Below are positions 37,504-46,083 of a stretch of 64,000 nucleotides of DNA, one piece after another. Position 1 is the first letter of the stretch; every line of letters starts with the position of its first letter. The stretch is from Halobacillus amylolyticus (GTDB lineage Bacteria; Bacillota; Bacilli; Bacillales; Halobacillaceae): the NCBI RefSeq assembly GCF_022921115.1, contig NZ_CP095075.1, forward strand, positions 1,750,001 through 1,814,000. The letters are read 5' to 3'. Below the pieces are notes generated by a model. It did not search any database, was not told the origin of the DNA, and saw nothing but the letters and a program-made list of their open reading frames with translations. The position numbers were made by a program, and so were the translations under genes.

Positions 37504-38801
37504 TTATTCAAGAACTTTCTCCAACTGTTCTTGGGCCGCTTCCATCCCTTCTTCCACACTCGCATCACCAACGGTTACTTGATTCACCATGATAGGAATC
37601 GCATTAGAACTTGAAATTTGGCCCATTTTCACAAAGTTCTTATTATCTACTAAACCGAATACTTGAATTTCATTAAAGGATTCGGCAATCTCAGTAGATA
37701 GATCACCAAAAGCGTTAATGACTTTGTTAGATTGATAGGCTTCACTTACTACGACACTCTTATGAACTGGCTGAGCACCACCTGGAGCCATGAGAATCCA
37801 TTCTGTTGCATTTTCAGTTTTGGAAAGGAACTTCACAAACTTTTTCGCCGCTTCTTTCTTTTGCTCTTTTAGCCCAGTGGGAATCGTTAAAGAACTAACT
37901 GTTCCAAAGACAGCCTCTTGTTCTTTCTTCGGAATGGCGTACCCAAGGTTACTAGGATCACCTTGTGCATAAACAGCGGGTAAAATGTACGTAGAATAGA
38001 TGGCCATTGGGGCTGTCCCATTCATGAATGCATCTCTTACCTCAGTTACACCATTTGAGCCTGGCATCGTATATTGCGACAATTTCTTATAATACTCCAA
38101 GGCTTCTTTCATCTCGGGAGTGTTAAGGGTGATTTCACCATTAGCATTTAAGATGTTAGCCTTATTGGATAGGGCAAACTGTGAGAAGGCTTGCTCTGAC
38201 ATTCCGGTCTCTACAGTTGGCATGGCAATCCCATACTTCTGATTGGCCTTGTCCGTAAATGCTTTCGCAACCTCTAGCAGCTCCTCCCAGTTCTGTGGTT
38301 CATCAAAACCTTTAGAAGCGAGCATTTCTTTGTTATACCATATACCTTGTACCCACCCGCTGATCGGGATGCCTCTAAAGCCTTCCCCGTCCTCAGTACG
38401 AACGAGTTTCAATGCCCCGTCAAAGTACTCATCTTTACCAATGTCACTAATGACGCTTTTCAAAGCTTCCGTATCGACAAGAGCATTTCTATCCAGCATC
38501 TTTGCGTGCTGCTGCCCCACCTCAATAACCTCTGGTAACTCGCTAGCTTGGGCTAGGGTAATGATTTTGGTCGATAGACTGCCCTCCTCAACAACTACTG
38601 GATCAATGGCGATGTTAGGATTAGCCTCTTCAAATTCCTCTATTAACCCGTTTACTACCTTTAGGCGTTCCTGCTCTACAGAAGTATGCATAAATTCAAT
38701 TGTTACTTTCCCCCCTTTGATTGGCCGGTTTCACTAGAGCAGCCGATTAAAGCTGCTGAGAGTACAATGAACGCAAGTATTCCAAACAATTTTAGTTTCA
38801 T
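37504..38801 (-). pseudogene. Sugar ABC transporter substrate-binding lipoprotein, frameshifted after the signal peptide
   Basis: From ATG 38801, with AGGAGG six bases upstream, the frame gives a lipoprotein signal peptide MKLKLFGILAFIVLSAALIGC and a short linker, then stops. The mature protein reads on in another frame: IEFMHTSVEQERLKVVNGLI, FEEANPNIAIDPVVV and the usual family-1 binding-protein domains to 37504 (395 residues from the internal ATG 38691). The break is in a run of six G (plus-strand C at 38710-38715); one more base restores GGKVTIEF. Without export the importer could not work, so either the operon is silenced or the base count is wrong. Confidence 0.85.
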
Positions 38802-38880
38802 GTGTCAGCCTCCTGAATAGTTTTTGCTGATTTTACCTCCGAGGAATCCATGTCCCTTTTTTCTATTGGACGCACTTTTA

Positions 38881-38963
38881 GGGACCGCTCCCAAAAACTT
38901 TCAAAAAATATGACAGCGTTACCATTTGTGAAGATCATAATATACATTTTGTTTTGCTGTCAA
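38881..38963 (-). promoter_or_regulatory. Sugar operon promoter with cre site and LacI-type operator
   Basis: On the minus strand, TTGACA (38963-38958) and a weak -10 near 38942-38935 precede a catabolite-response element, ATGGTAACGCTGTCA (38925-38911). It fits the CcpA consensus WTGNAANCGNWNNCW at all but one position. Further down lies GGGAGCGGTCCC (38892-38881), a near palindrome resembling the box before the divergent regulator gene. The order predicts repression by glucose through CcpA and by the local LacI-type protein, both downstream of the transcription start. Confidence 0.6.
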
Positions 38964-39107
38964 CATAATCTTTCATTCAAAACCCTTATTTTACGCAAAC
39001 TTAAACCATCATAACCCCTACCTAATCCGAAGTGTTTTTCCTTTTTTAAAAAATTTAGAAAAAATTTATTGAATGACATATTTTAATATATTTGATACTA
39101 TAAAATG

Positions 39108-39119
39108 GAACCGGTACCA
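39108..39119 (+). promoter_or_regulatory. Putative autoregulatory operator of the LacI-type regulator
   Basis: GGAACCGGTACC is a 12-base near palindrome 13 bases before the regulator's start codon. It has the shape of the box GGGAGCGGTCCC at 38881-38892. LacI-type repressors bind such centres with a CpG-like middle step. Confidence 0.5.
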
Positions 39120-39132
39120 AATAAAGAGGTGA

Positions 39133-40167
39133 ATGATGATGAATCCGACGATCTACGATATAGCAAAGGCTGCGAACGTGTCAAAGTCGACTGTATCTAG
39201 AGTATTAAATAATAACCCTAACATATCTGCTAAGAGTAAGGAGAAGGTACAAAAAGCGATCGAAGAATTGAACTACCAGCCAAGTAAAATTGCACGGGGA
39301 CTTTCTTCGGGCTTCGATGCTATTCTTGTCGTTTCAAGGTCAACGACCACAACTAAAAACAACCCTTTCTTCTCTGAAATTCTTCACGTCATATCGAAGT
39401 TTTCTGACGAGGAAGATTATGATGTTATCCTTCAGACCTCCCAAAATGACGTGGAAGAAATCAAACGTTGTATAGCAAAAACTGCATCCAAAATTGTAAA
39501 GGGCATTATTATGCTAAGCTCCCCATCCGATGAAGATTACTTTAAGGAAATCGATAAGTTTAACATTCCGACGATTGTCATCGGGAAAGTTGTCGGGGAG
39601 TATCAAAACATATACTCTGTCGATACGAATAACTTTTTAGACAGCTATAACCTCGTCCAATATATGATCGACTTAGGGCATAAAGATGTTGCATGTCTGT
39701 ATTCACCACAAGAATATCATGTGTCGATTGATCGATTAGAAGGCTATAAACAATGTCTTAAAGATAACAACCTCCCAGTTCGAGATGAGCTCATGATCAA
39801 CTGTGGTTTTACAATGAACGAAGCTTACGAAAATTCCCAAAAGCTTTTCGATAATTACAGACTCCCGACAGCCATCTTTGCTACAGATGATCTGAAACTG
39901 CTGAGCTTATATAAGAGTTTAGATAAGCATGCCATTTCGACCCCCTCGGGTATTCTTGTTGGTGGCTACAGCAATACAGAGATTACATCTTTCCTATTCC
40001 CATCTATTATACAGATAGAAAACCCAACAAATGATCTTGGAGAAGTTGCGACAAAACACTTGTTTAAGATTATTAAAAACAACGATGTAACTGGCCGCAA
40101 GGTTATAATTCCTACAACAAGGACTGTCCAAGGCTCGAAATATAGAACGCAGTCGTTTCCGAAGTAG
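39133..40167 (+). CDS. LacI-family transcriptional regulator of the sugar operon
   Basis: The 344-residue protein begins with the LacI helix-turn-helix, TIYDIAKAANVSKSTVSRVL at about residues 5-24 and the hinge helix PSKIARGLSSG near residue 51. A periplasmic-binding-protein-like sensor domain follows, with YSVDTNNFLDSYNLVQYMID and ATDDLKLLSLYKSL. It is divergent from the sugar operon, 331 bases away. The binding sites named above lie in this gap, so it probably represses the operon and itself, with release by the imported sugar or a phosphorylated product. AGAGGTG precedes the start; three successive ATG codons make the first residue uncertain. Confidence 0.92.
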   Translation: MMMNPTIYDIAKAANVSKSTVSRVLNNNPNISAKSKEKVQKAIEELNYQPSKIARGLSSGFDAILVVSRSTTTTKNNPFFSEILHVISKFSDEEDYDVILQTSQNDVEEIKRCIAKTASKIVKGIIMLSSPSDEDYFKEIDKFNIPTIVIGKVVGEYQNIYSVDTNNFLDSYNLVQYMIDLGHKDVACLYSPQEYHVSIDRLEGYKQCLKDNNLPVRDELMINCGFTMNEAYENSQKLFDNYRLPTAIFATDDLKLLSLYKSLDKHAISTPSGILVGGYSNTEITSFLFPSIIQIENPTNDLGEVATKHLFKIIKNNDVTGRKVIIPTTRTVQGSKYRTQSFPK

Positions 40168-40217
40168 GATTGATCAGCTATATATATTACTGAACATTTT
40201 TATAAAGCCTTATTAAA

Positions 40218-40267
40218 AGCCTCCCAGGATATCCTTTTATTAGATACCTGTGAGGCTCCTATTTTTA
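40218..40267 (+). terminator. Terminator of the LacI-type regulator gene
   Basis: AGCCTCCCAGG pairs with CCTGTGAGGCT across a long loop and is followed by CCTATTTTTA. It lies 50 bases past the regulator's stop. Confidence 0.65.
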
Positions 40268-40629
40268 AATTCCTTCTTATTATTCCGATCCTCCCGCGAT
40301 TTCGTTTTATCCATACAGAAGGTTCTATACTTAGAAACACTGCGATATATGCAGATTTTCTTTACTAAAGTATTCTTCCCTGCCATTAAGTAATGTCTGG
40401 TGAACCTGCTGTCCCAGTCATACTAACTTTATCATAGAATGCATTTACGGTAAGCAGCTTCTAATCCTCCAAAAATAATGACCATAAATTAGGACGCCGT
40501 CTCACAGCCAGTGGATGGTAAGCCACTGCTGTCTGCTGTCTGATAACCTTTTTACATTGTGGACTTTGCCGCGCAACGATTATACGTCAACGTCGGTGTT
40601 TCAAAGAAAAGATTGGACCGCGCCATTAC
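40268..40629. other. Intergenic region with unassigned debris
   Basis: About 360 bases with no frame carrying a binding site. A short inverted repeat AGCAGTGGCTTACCATCCAC/GTGGATGGTAAGCCACTGCT surrounds 40513-40532 in part, and I see no known element in it. Confidence 0.35.
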
Positions 40630-40950
40630 CTAAACAAAACATGAGAGAGGGTTGTTTGGCTTGAAGCTGTCGGTGAAGGTGTACCATACAGATTCGACGA
40701 GCGGCCTCTTTATCATATTTGCGAACGGTTTTCCTTTTAGATTAAATGTCACGTATAGATCATTCATTGTTAATCCAGCTTCATTGGCAGCCTGTTGTAA
40801 TGCTTGTCTCGTCCCGCACACAAATGGATTTCCTTCCCGATCTTCACGTGCTTCCGGGTTATCAAGAATAATGATAATAGGCGCTTCCAGCAGGTCGCCT
40901 TCTCCCCATACCATTCTCGATCCGTGTTCATATTGGCCGAAAGTCCGTAC
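40630..40950 (-). pseudogene. Uracil-DNA glycosylase-like gene, central fragment
   Basis: The frame reads FGQYEHGSRMVWGEGD, LLEAPIIIILDNPEARED and GNPFVCGTRQALQQAANEAG, then LYVTFNLK, all typical of the N-terminal half of family 4/5-like uracil-DNA glycosylases. After LYVTFNLK the sequence departs from the family (about 30 aberrant residues) and stops. Upstream of the first phrase the frame closes within a few codons. The internal ATG 40914 could make a 94-residue product, but it would lack the second catalytic motif. Confidence 0.65.
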
Positions 40951-41158
40951 ATTTTATCTGGTTTTCAGAGGGAGGATCTTCCAGACAAAGCATGGTACAA
41001 AAATCAGGCAATGCTTTCTCCTCCTACATAAACTTTCTAACCTTAGGATATCCATTTGCAGCTTTTCTTACTAATGTAACAAGGTTGTACCTCCAAGTTC
41101 CTGTTTAATAAATCCCTAAATGGGAGAAAGTAAGAGAAACAAAAAGGAGATGCTTTTT

Positions 41159-41365
41159 ATGAAGGAAAACGATAACCTTACCGCAGCAGGTACAAATATC
41201 GATGAGGTAAAAAGGAAAAATGCGCACTCTGGTATGTCATACAATGAAGCCAAAGAATTTATGGCTAAAACAACGCGGGGACATGGTACCGAAACTTATA
41301 GTGATACCAACATTGATGATGTTAAAAGAAAGAATCAACAGCTCAAAGGAAATCAGGAACAATAG
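41159..41365 (+). CDS. Gamma-type small acid-soluble spore protein
   Basis: I take ATG 41159 as the start (MKENDNLTAAGTNIDEVKRK) because AAAAGGAGA lies eight bases upstream; a longer frame begins at 41120. The 68-residue product contains two copies of the repeat TNIDEVKRKN and TNIDDVKRKN, at about residues 12 and 53, around a FMAKTT segment. Gamma-type proteins are stored in the spore core and degraded at germination as an amino-acid source. The gene marks the host as an endospore former. It shares a bidirectional terminator with the next gene. Confidence 0.85.
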   Translation: MKENDNLTAAGTNIDEVKRKNAHSGMSYNEAKEFMAKTTRGHGTETYSDTNIDDVKRKNQQLKGNQEQ

Positions 41366-41372
41366 AAATGGG

Positions 41373-41408
41373 ATCCGCTGGTGAATTCAAACCAGCGGAT
41401 TTTTTTAT
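41373..41408. terminator. Bidirectional terminator between two spore-protein genes
   Basis: ATCCGCTGG and CCAGCGGAT form a perfect 9-bp stem with a ten-base loop. On the plus strand it is followed by TTTTTTTATTTTTT. The stem follows the plus-strand gene and precedes the end of the minus-strand gene at 41405. Confidence 0.8.
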
Positions 41409-41674
41409 TTTTTCGTCATTTTTTCTTGAGCCATCTTGACCATTTCCTTGACCATATTTCCGCCAATTGGCCCTCCAACTTTTCCAGCTTGTTCTGAAGT
41501 GATTTGACCGTTATATCCTTTTTTTAATGGAATTCCTTGTTCTTTTGCGACCTCGTATTTTACGTCATTCGGGGTTGTCATGTTGGCATCATAGCCTTTT
41601 CCTTTCATGACCCGTGCTTTTAACAGATCTAAATCTTTTCGGGCTTCCGGAACTAATATTTTATTCCTCGCCAT
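41405..41674 (-). CDS. Alpha/beta-type small acid-soluble spore protein
   Basis: The 89-residue protein begins MARNKILVPEARKDLDLLKA, has the germination-protease site KYEVAKEQGIPL near residue 42 and ends with GGPIGGNMVKEMVKMAQEKM. The KVGGPIGGNMVK segment is the conserved DNA-binding signature of alpha/beta SASPs, which coat spore DNA and protect it from UV. The N-terminus is less typical than in the main SspA-D proteins, so this may be a minor family member. The binding site GGAGGCG precedes the start. Confidence 0.88.
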   Translation of the reverse strand: MARNKILVPEARKDLDLLKARVMKGKGYDANMTTPNDVKYEVAKEQGIPLKKGYNGQITSEQAGKVGGPIGGNMVKEMVKMAQEKMTKK

Positions 41675-41766
41675 TTTATCGCCTCCTTCATCTGATATGA
41701 TTTACTTAAAAAGGTGTTTTTATATAAAAAAGAAACCACCTTGTCGAACGGGGGCTTCTTCTTCAT

Positions 41767-42075
41767 TTAAAATGTCGGTAAATGATCGAGGTTGTTGCTC
41801 TTGATGCCATCTGGCTCGCTTCGCAAAATATCGCGCCCGTATTTATGAAAAACGTCCACATGTGCCAGATGACCTTGCTTCGCTTCCTCTAAAGCGGAAA
41901 CATAATCAAGCTCCCGCCCTTTGCTCGTTTGAACCGCAATGATGTCGTCTTCTTCGTTTTTTCGTACCGCTACAATCTCTTCTCGCCCATCAGCAGTAGT
42001 GTTCTGACTCTCTTGAGACGCCTGTTGTTCTCCGTCTTGCTTATACTGGTTATAAATTTGCTCAAAATCCGACAA
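41767..42075 (-). CDS. DUF3892 protein (102 aa)
   Basis: The product has a polar, glutamine-rich N-terminal 30 residues, then the DUF3892 core: EIVAVRKNEEDDIIAVQTSK, RELDYVSALEEAKQGHLA and RSEPDGIKSNNLDHLPTF. The domain is small, beta-rich and common in Bacillaceae spore-related neighbourhoods. No biochemical role is known. The gene is single, with GAGGGACGACC upstream of its start as a binding site. Confidence 0.8.
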   Translation of the reverse strand: MSDFEQIYNQYKQDGEQQASQESQNTTADGREEIVAVRKNEEDDIIAVQTSKGRELDYVSALEEAKQGHLAHVDVFHKYGRDILRSEPDGIKSNNLDHLPTF

Positions 42076-42341
42076 TGGTCGTCCCTCCTTCTCTGTTTAT
42101 TCTTCTCTAAAAAGGGAAAAATATAGGTGGAAAACCCTTCTGCCGCTGCTTATTTTTTTAACTCGCGATAGCGGCTATTTTCCACCAGTGATTCCTTAAT
42201 TAAATGGGTTCCTATAGAACCGATCCTTTTAAAATTAACTTCATTAAAGGCTGCTTATGTCAAACTCCTTCATCGCTTGACAAAAGCCTAATCTGCCAGT
42301 ATGATCACTATCAATTCGAACTTATTTACGGAGAGATCAAG

Positions 42342-42782
42342 ATGAAAATTTATGTTGATGCAGATGCTTGTCCAGTAAAAGATATTATTATTTCTGAAGG
42401 TACGAATGAGGATATTCCTGTTATCCTCGTCACTAGTTTTTCTCATTATTCTAATGCAGAACCACAATCAGGAGTGGAAACCATTTATGTTGATTCTGGC
42501 CCAGAAGCCGCAGATTATCGGATTATGAAGTTAGTAGAAATGGGAGACATCATTGTTACCCAAGATTATGGTCTTGCTTCGCTAGGCTTAGCAAAAGGGT
42601 GTACGGTCCTTCACCATAAAGGGTTTAGCTATACACAGGACAACATTGACCAATTATTACAAACACGTTATTTGAGTGCAATGGCACGAAAAAGCGGAAA
42701 GCGTACAAAGGGTCCAAAGCCATTCACTTTAGAAGATAAGGAGAATTTTAGGGGAGCTTTTAAAAAAGCCATTTCCCATTAA
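42342..42782 (+). CDS. YaiI/YqxD family (DUF188) protein
   Basis: I take ATG 42342 ([14 protein letters not shown]) as the start because CGGAGAG lies seven bases upstream and because the family always begins with this phrase. The 146-residue protein has a PIN/NYN-like fold. [16 protein letters not shown] at the start and [17 protein letters not shown] near residue 70 supply the acidic site, and the C-terminus is basic ([15 protein letters not shown]). Function is unknown; nuclease activity is predicted for the fold. It is the last plus-strand gene before the minus-strand array. Confidence 0.88.
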   Translation: MKIYVDADACPVKDIIISEGTNEDIPVILVTSFSHYSNAEPQSGVETIYVDSGPEAADYRIMKLVEMGDIIVTQDYGLASLGLAKGCTVLHHKGFSYTQDNIDQLLQTRYLSAMARKSGKRTKGPKPFTLEDKENFRGAFKKAISH

Positions 42783-42824
42783 AAAATAATCGTCCAATTT
42801 CACTAGAAAAAAGTGAGTACATTA

Positions 42825-43283
42825 TCAAAGCGGTAGATGTATTTCCCTTGTTGGGTTATAAACTTTAAGCCAATTTTCTGTTTCCGCCTTTATCCAACTT
42901 CCAAAGCGATCCAAGAATTTCAATATTTCTTCTGAATTTGATAAAGGGTTGATTGCGTACCAAAGCGCTGTTCTCATCTCTTGCTCTTTTTCAGGATAAT
43001 GCTTCGAAAATAGTTTAAAGGCTGGGAATAGATCCCTTGTGTACGACTGTTCTTGAACAATGACAAGCGCAAGACCAGCCCTCACAATAATTCTCATGAT
43101 TCATGAACAGCAATCCTTAATGTCCTCAATGTCGTCATTTCCCGTTAAATCATGCTTGGCTTTATCAATCAGAGATGTTAAATGAATGAGGTGTTCATTC
43201 GCCAAGGAGCTGTCGGGTTTATAATCAGGGAGCTTACTTATTAGGTTTTCACCAATACTAATAACCGTATGTATCCCCTTCAT
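42825..43283 (-). pseudogene. Hypothetical protein gene interrupted by one in-frame stop
   Basis: The first 60 residues (MKGIHTVISIGENLISKLPD ... DIKDCCS) end in TGA at 43103-43101. The same frame then reads IMRIIVRAGLALVIVQEQSY, FPAFKLFSKHYPEKE and WLKVYNPTREIHL to 42825. The two halves fit one helical protein of about 152 residues and join without a frame change, so a nonsense codon is the simplest account. The family is unknown to me. It overlaps the end of the DUF5412 gene by 26 bases. Confidence 0.55.
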
Positions 43284-43793
43284 CTAAATTCAATATATGA
43301 TTATTTATCGACACAGTATCATTACTTTCCCATTCAACATCAACGTTCTCTGTTCTTTCCTGATAATAGATTCGTTTTTTAAACCAAAGTGGTCCATTTA
43401 GTTCCCCCTTATTCCAAATGTGCCTGCTGCTCCTGCATCCCAACGGTAAAAATCAATTGTATAGTTATCATTAGGGGAATGTATTGTTTTAATTTGTTTA
43501 TTCGCTCCCATTGAAGAAGCAAAAATCGATAATGAAAACGCTAGAAAAAGGACAATGGATAGTAACAAAGACAAAATGACCGTCAACGAATTTCCTAATT
43601 TTTCCAACCAATTCGTTTTATCTTTAAAACCTTTAATTCCTAAAATAAAAGCTATGATGGAAAATAGAAAGATAATGTAAATCGGTGGTGCGATTAACCA
43701 AGTGTTGTTTATATTTGAATACAAGGAATACAAAGAAATCCCTAAACAAAGTAGTAATAAATAAAATGACCATAAATTATATTTTATTTCCAA
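43258..43793 (-). pseudogene. DUF5412-like membrane protein, frameshifted
   Basis: The first frame (43793-43398) gives four predicted membrane helices and then IKTIHSPNDNYTIDFYRWDAGAAGTFGIRG. The protein continues in another frame as ELNGPLWFKKRIYYQERTEN and ends VSINNHILNLDEGDTYGY at 43258. The break is a run of five G (plus-strand C at 43404-43408); six would restore the frame. The phrases SPDNxY...DAGAAGxFGIRGEL...KRIYY are typical of this Bacillus lipoprotein or membrane family of unknown role. Confidence 0.75.
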
Positions 43794-43913
43794 ATTATAC
43801 TCCTCCTTGATGAAATCACTTCTTCAATTCATGCTATTTCTATTGTCTACTACCGATTATTTCAAAACCATGTAATTAACTCAATCCTTGCTCCAACAAA
43901 AAAAGACACCTAT

Positions 43914-43944
43914 CTTATTCCAGATAAGCGTCCGTTTGCGGAAA
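43914..43944. repeat. Array repeat copy
   Basis: CTTATTCCAGATAAGCG then TCCGTTTGCGGAAA: arms TTCC and GGAA, core GCGTCC. Lies 28 bases past the stop of the gene at 43972-44178. Confidence 0.6.
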
Positions 43945-43971
43945 TGAGAGATAACTTATGAGTTCTTACAA

Positions 43972-44178
43972 TCAATCAACAAATATCGAAATCAAGAAAC
44001 TGATTCCAAAGAGGCCAAATGCAATCTGAATGATTATGTACATTGTAAATTCAAAGGCTAAAAGTTTTCTTTGCTTTTTAGTTTTTTCCAAGTGTCGTAA
44101 AAAGAAACCAGCACTAATAATAAGTATTACGTAAGAAATTGCACGTAATACTTCTGCAAAAATGACCAAGGATATCAA
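43972..44178 (-). CDS. Small two-helix membrane protein (68 aa)
   Basis: Two hydrophobic helices (VLRAISYVILIISAGFFL near residues 9-26 and MYIIIQIAFGLFGISFLISIF near 46-66) flank a basic loop LEKTKKQRK. The basic loop would face the cytoplasm. A binding site GGGGGAGG precedes the start. No family is recognised. It is a one-gene unit bounded by array repeats on both sides. Confidence 0.6.
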   Translation of the reverse strand: MISLVIFAEVLRAISYVILIISAGFFLRHLEKTKKQRKLLAFEFTMYIIIQIAFGLFGISFLISIFVD

Positions 44179-44252
44179 ATCCTCCCCCTTGAACTATATA
44201 CCTACAATCTGATTCCCAATGGTCTGGACCTTATCTTCAATTTAGGCGCTAA

Positions 44253-44280
44253 TACTGAACTGCGCTCCTTTAATGGAATA
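44253..44280. repeat. Array repeat copy
   Basis: ACTGAACTGCGCTCCTTTAA then TGGAATA: core GCGCTCC. Lies six bases past the stop of the gene at 44287-44481. Confidence 0.55.
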
Positions 44281-44286
44281 AAATAG

Positions 44287-44481
44287 TTACCTTTTATTTT
44301 TATCAAATTTGACCCAAGCATAAAAGATAACTATAGCAATGATAGGGAGAAAAGAAGGGATCCAATGATACTCTATTGGTAAAGGAAAAAATAGTATTCC
44401 TGATAGTATGATTACAGGAAGCACCCCTATAAACCATATTCTTACACGTTTATTTTTAAAGCTAAGTTCGAATGCCTCCAT
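44287..44481 (-). CDS. Small two-helix membrane protein (64 aa)
   Basis: A basic N-terminus (SFKNKRVR) is followed by two hydrophobic helices (IWFIGVLPVIILSGILFF and WIPSFLPIIAIVIFYAWV) and a basic tail KFDKNKR. AGAGGGGG precedes the start. The topology suggests both ends are in the cytoplasm. The family is unknown. It is another single-gene unit between array repeats. Confidence 0.6.
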   Translation of the reverse strand: MEAFELSFKNKRVRIWFIGVLPVIILSGILFFPLPIEYHWIPSFLPIIAIVIFYAWVKFDKNKR

Positions 44482-44556
44482 TACTCATTCCCCCTCTTGA
44501 AGTAACCTGCACCGATAGCTGTAAAAACAATAAGGCAGACTGAACATAGGCAGCTA

Positions 44557-44600
44557 GTTATTCAATTTTTGCGCCCCTTAAGACTCGATATCAAGATAAT
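44557..44600. repeat. Array repeat copy with extension module
   Basis: GTTATTCAATTTTTGCGCCC then CTTAAGACTCGATATCAAGA and TAAT. The ACTCGA...TCAAGATAAT part is a second module that recurs at 55160-55323, 56408-56456 and 59404-59450. Lies three bases past the stop of the lipoprotein gene. Confidence 0.65.
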
Positions 44601-44603
44601 GTC

Positions 44604-45893
44604 CTACTTGTCTAGATTTGTAAGCTCAAATGATCGAACGACTTTTAAATAACTTTCTAACAATTCGTCATACTTTGGGGCATCAAAAGCAATATCAAAA
44701 GTGACTTCATACACATGACCGTCAACTTCCGTTAAAAACCAGTATTCTTCATAGCCATCAAATTCGACTCGAACGCCAGTCGTGAACACACCTGTTTCGA
44801 AACCTTCCTTTTCGTGTAAATACGTGATCGACCGAGCGTAGTCATGCTGATAGGCAACAAAATCACTAAGCTGCTTCGTTCGCATCTCCTCTTCCCGGTT
44901 TCTGGCATTTTCCTGCTTTGCGACGCGGACAATTAATTCCGAACTGTTTAAGCTAAAATGCTCTCTTTCTATGGATTCTTCATAAATCGTGTCAAACGTA
45001 TAACGGTAGGTATGGAAGGTTGGAAATGAGTACCTGAAAGTGGCAGCTTCCGGTATTTCAAAGGAATAACCTACTTCGGGATAGCTCACTTTAAGATTCT
45101 CTGCAGGTTCATAGGACAATTGGGTAGGTTCATCTAGAACTGGGTTATTTTTAAACTCTTCCTCTTTGTATGTCATTGTTTTTACAGAAGCCAGCATAGG
45201 CTCAAACAGCTTTTCTTTCATTTTTGGGGGGATCGACAAGGTAGCTTGAACATAAGCCTTATCAAGTTTCCCAAACAATTCGTAATAAATGACGCCTTGT
45301 TCCGATTCGTGTTCAACCATATAGGTGAAAGGTTTGAGATCATAGTCTTTATTGGTGTAAACAGTAGGATCGCCCTCCAACCTCTCTATTGAATTATCTT
45401 TCATTTCTTCAATATGCTCTTCAGACTTTTCTTCTACCTTTTGCGTTACATCTTCCGTGATCTCTTGGATTTCAGCTTCTGTAAAATCCTCACCCAAAGA
45501 GAAATATTCTTGCATATAGACATAACTATTTTTATTCATCGGTCTAATATCAATCGTCGGCACTTCTTTTTGAAGACTTTCTGTAGTTGTCTCAAGTGTA
45601 AATTGAAATTCGTTTGCTGAGGGCTGATGCCAAAAAAACATTCTTTCTTCGGTCGTACTTATTACATATTTTGAAATCCTTTCGAAAGAATCATCAACCG
45701 TTAGCTGATAAGTATGTGGAGCTAACCAATTTCTTTTGTCCTGTGTATCCTGTTCTTGTTTGAACTCATAAGTTGTTATGGTTGTTTCATCATTCTCGCT
45801 AGTCTTTTCTGTGTCATCTGTTTCCACTTTCTCAGCTGTAGAACAAGCACATAGAAATAATAGTCCCAAAAAAATAAGTCTGGTCTTTTTCAT
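44604..45893 (-). CDS. Secreted lipoprotein of unknown function (429 aa)
   Basis: I place the start at ATG 45893 (MKKTRLIFLGLLFLCACST) because AGGAGTG is at seven bases and the signal peptide then has its normal length. The lipobox is LFLCAC, with lipidation at the second cysteine or the first. The mature part starts with a Glu/Thr-rich linker and has a repeated pattern: two copies of a domain with YxFxxPxxxxF strands (about residues 50-240 and 250-425). There is no enzyme motif. It acts on the outer face of the membrane. It forms a one-gene unit with array repeats on both sides. Confidence 0.75.
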   Translation of the reverse strand: MKKTRLIFLGLLFLCACSTAEKVETDDTEKTSENDETTITTYEFKQEQDTQDKRNWLAPHTYQLTVDDSFERISKYVISTTEERMFFWHQPSANEFQFTLETTTESLQKEVPTIDIRPMNKNSYVYMQEYFSLGEDFTEAEIQEITEDVTQKVEEKSEEHIEEMKDNSIERLEGDPTVYTNKDYDLKPFTYMVEHESEQGVIYYELFGKLDKAYVQATLSIPPKMKEKLFEPMLASVKTMTYKEEEFKNNPVLDEPTQLSYEPAENLKVSYPEVGYSFEIPEAATFRYSFPTFHTYRYTFDTIYEESIEREHFSLNSSELIVRVAKQENARNREEEMRTKQLSDFVAYQHDYARSITYLHEKEGFETGVFTTGVRVEFDGYEEYWFLTEVDGHVYEVTFDIAFDAPKYDELLESYLKVVRSFELTNLDK

Positions 45894-45970
45894 AATTACA
45901 CTCCTACACATATAGTCCTATTATTGTAACATCTCTCTCTAAACGTTGGTTAAAAGAAAGAGGCGACTAT

Positions 45971-46005
45971 CTATTACTGGATAATCGCGCTCCGTTTGCT
46001 TAATC
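45971..46005. repeat. Array repeat copy
   Basis: CTATTACTGGATAATCGCGC then TCCGTTTGCTTAATC: core GCGCTCC. The right arm TTTGCTTAA matches the arm beside the group II introns (GATTGCTTAA). Lies 79 bases past the stop of the HAD gene. Confidence 0.65.
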
Positions 46006-46083
46006 TACAACGTCTTTTATGTTCTTTTTACGTTAGAACCATTTTGAATACCACGTTGGAGTCCGAAACTCCAGGGTTGCTTA

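Noticed and set aside
42204..42341. Longer N-terminus for the YaiI/YqxD gene
   Set aside because: The family starts at [11 protein letters not shown], and a binding site lies just upstream of that ATG; the extra 46 codons look non-coding.
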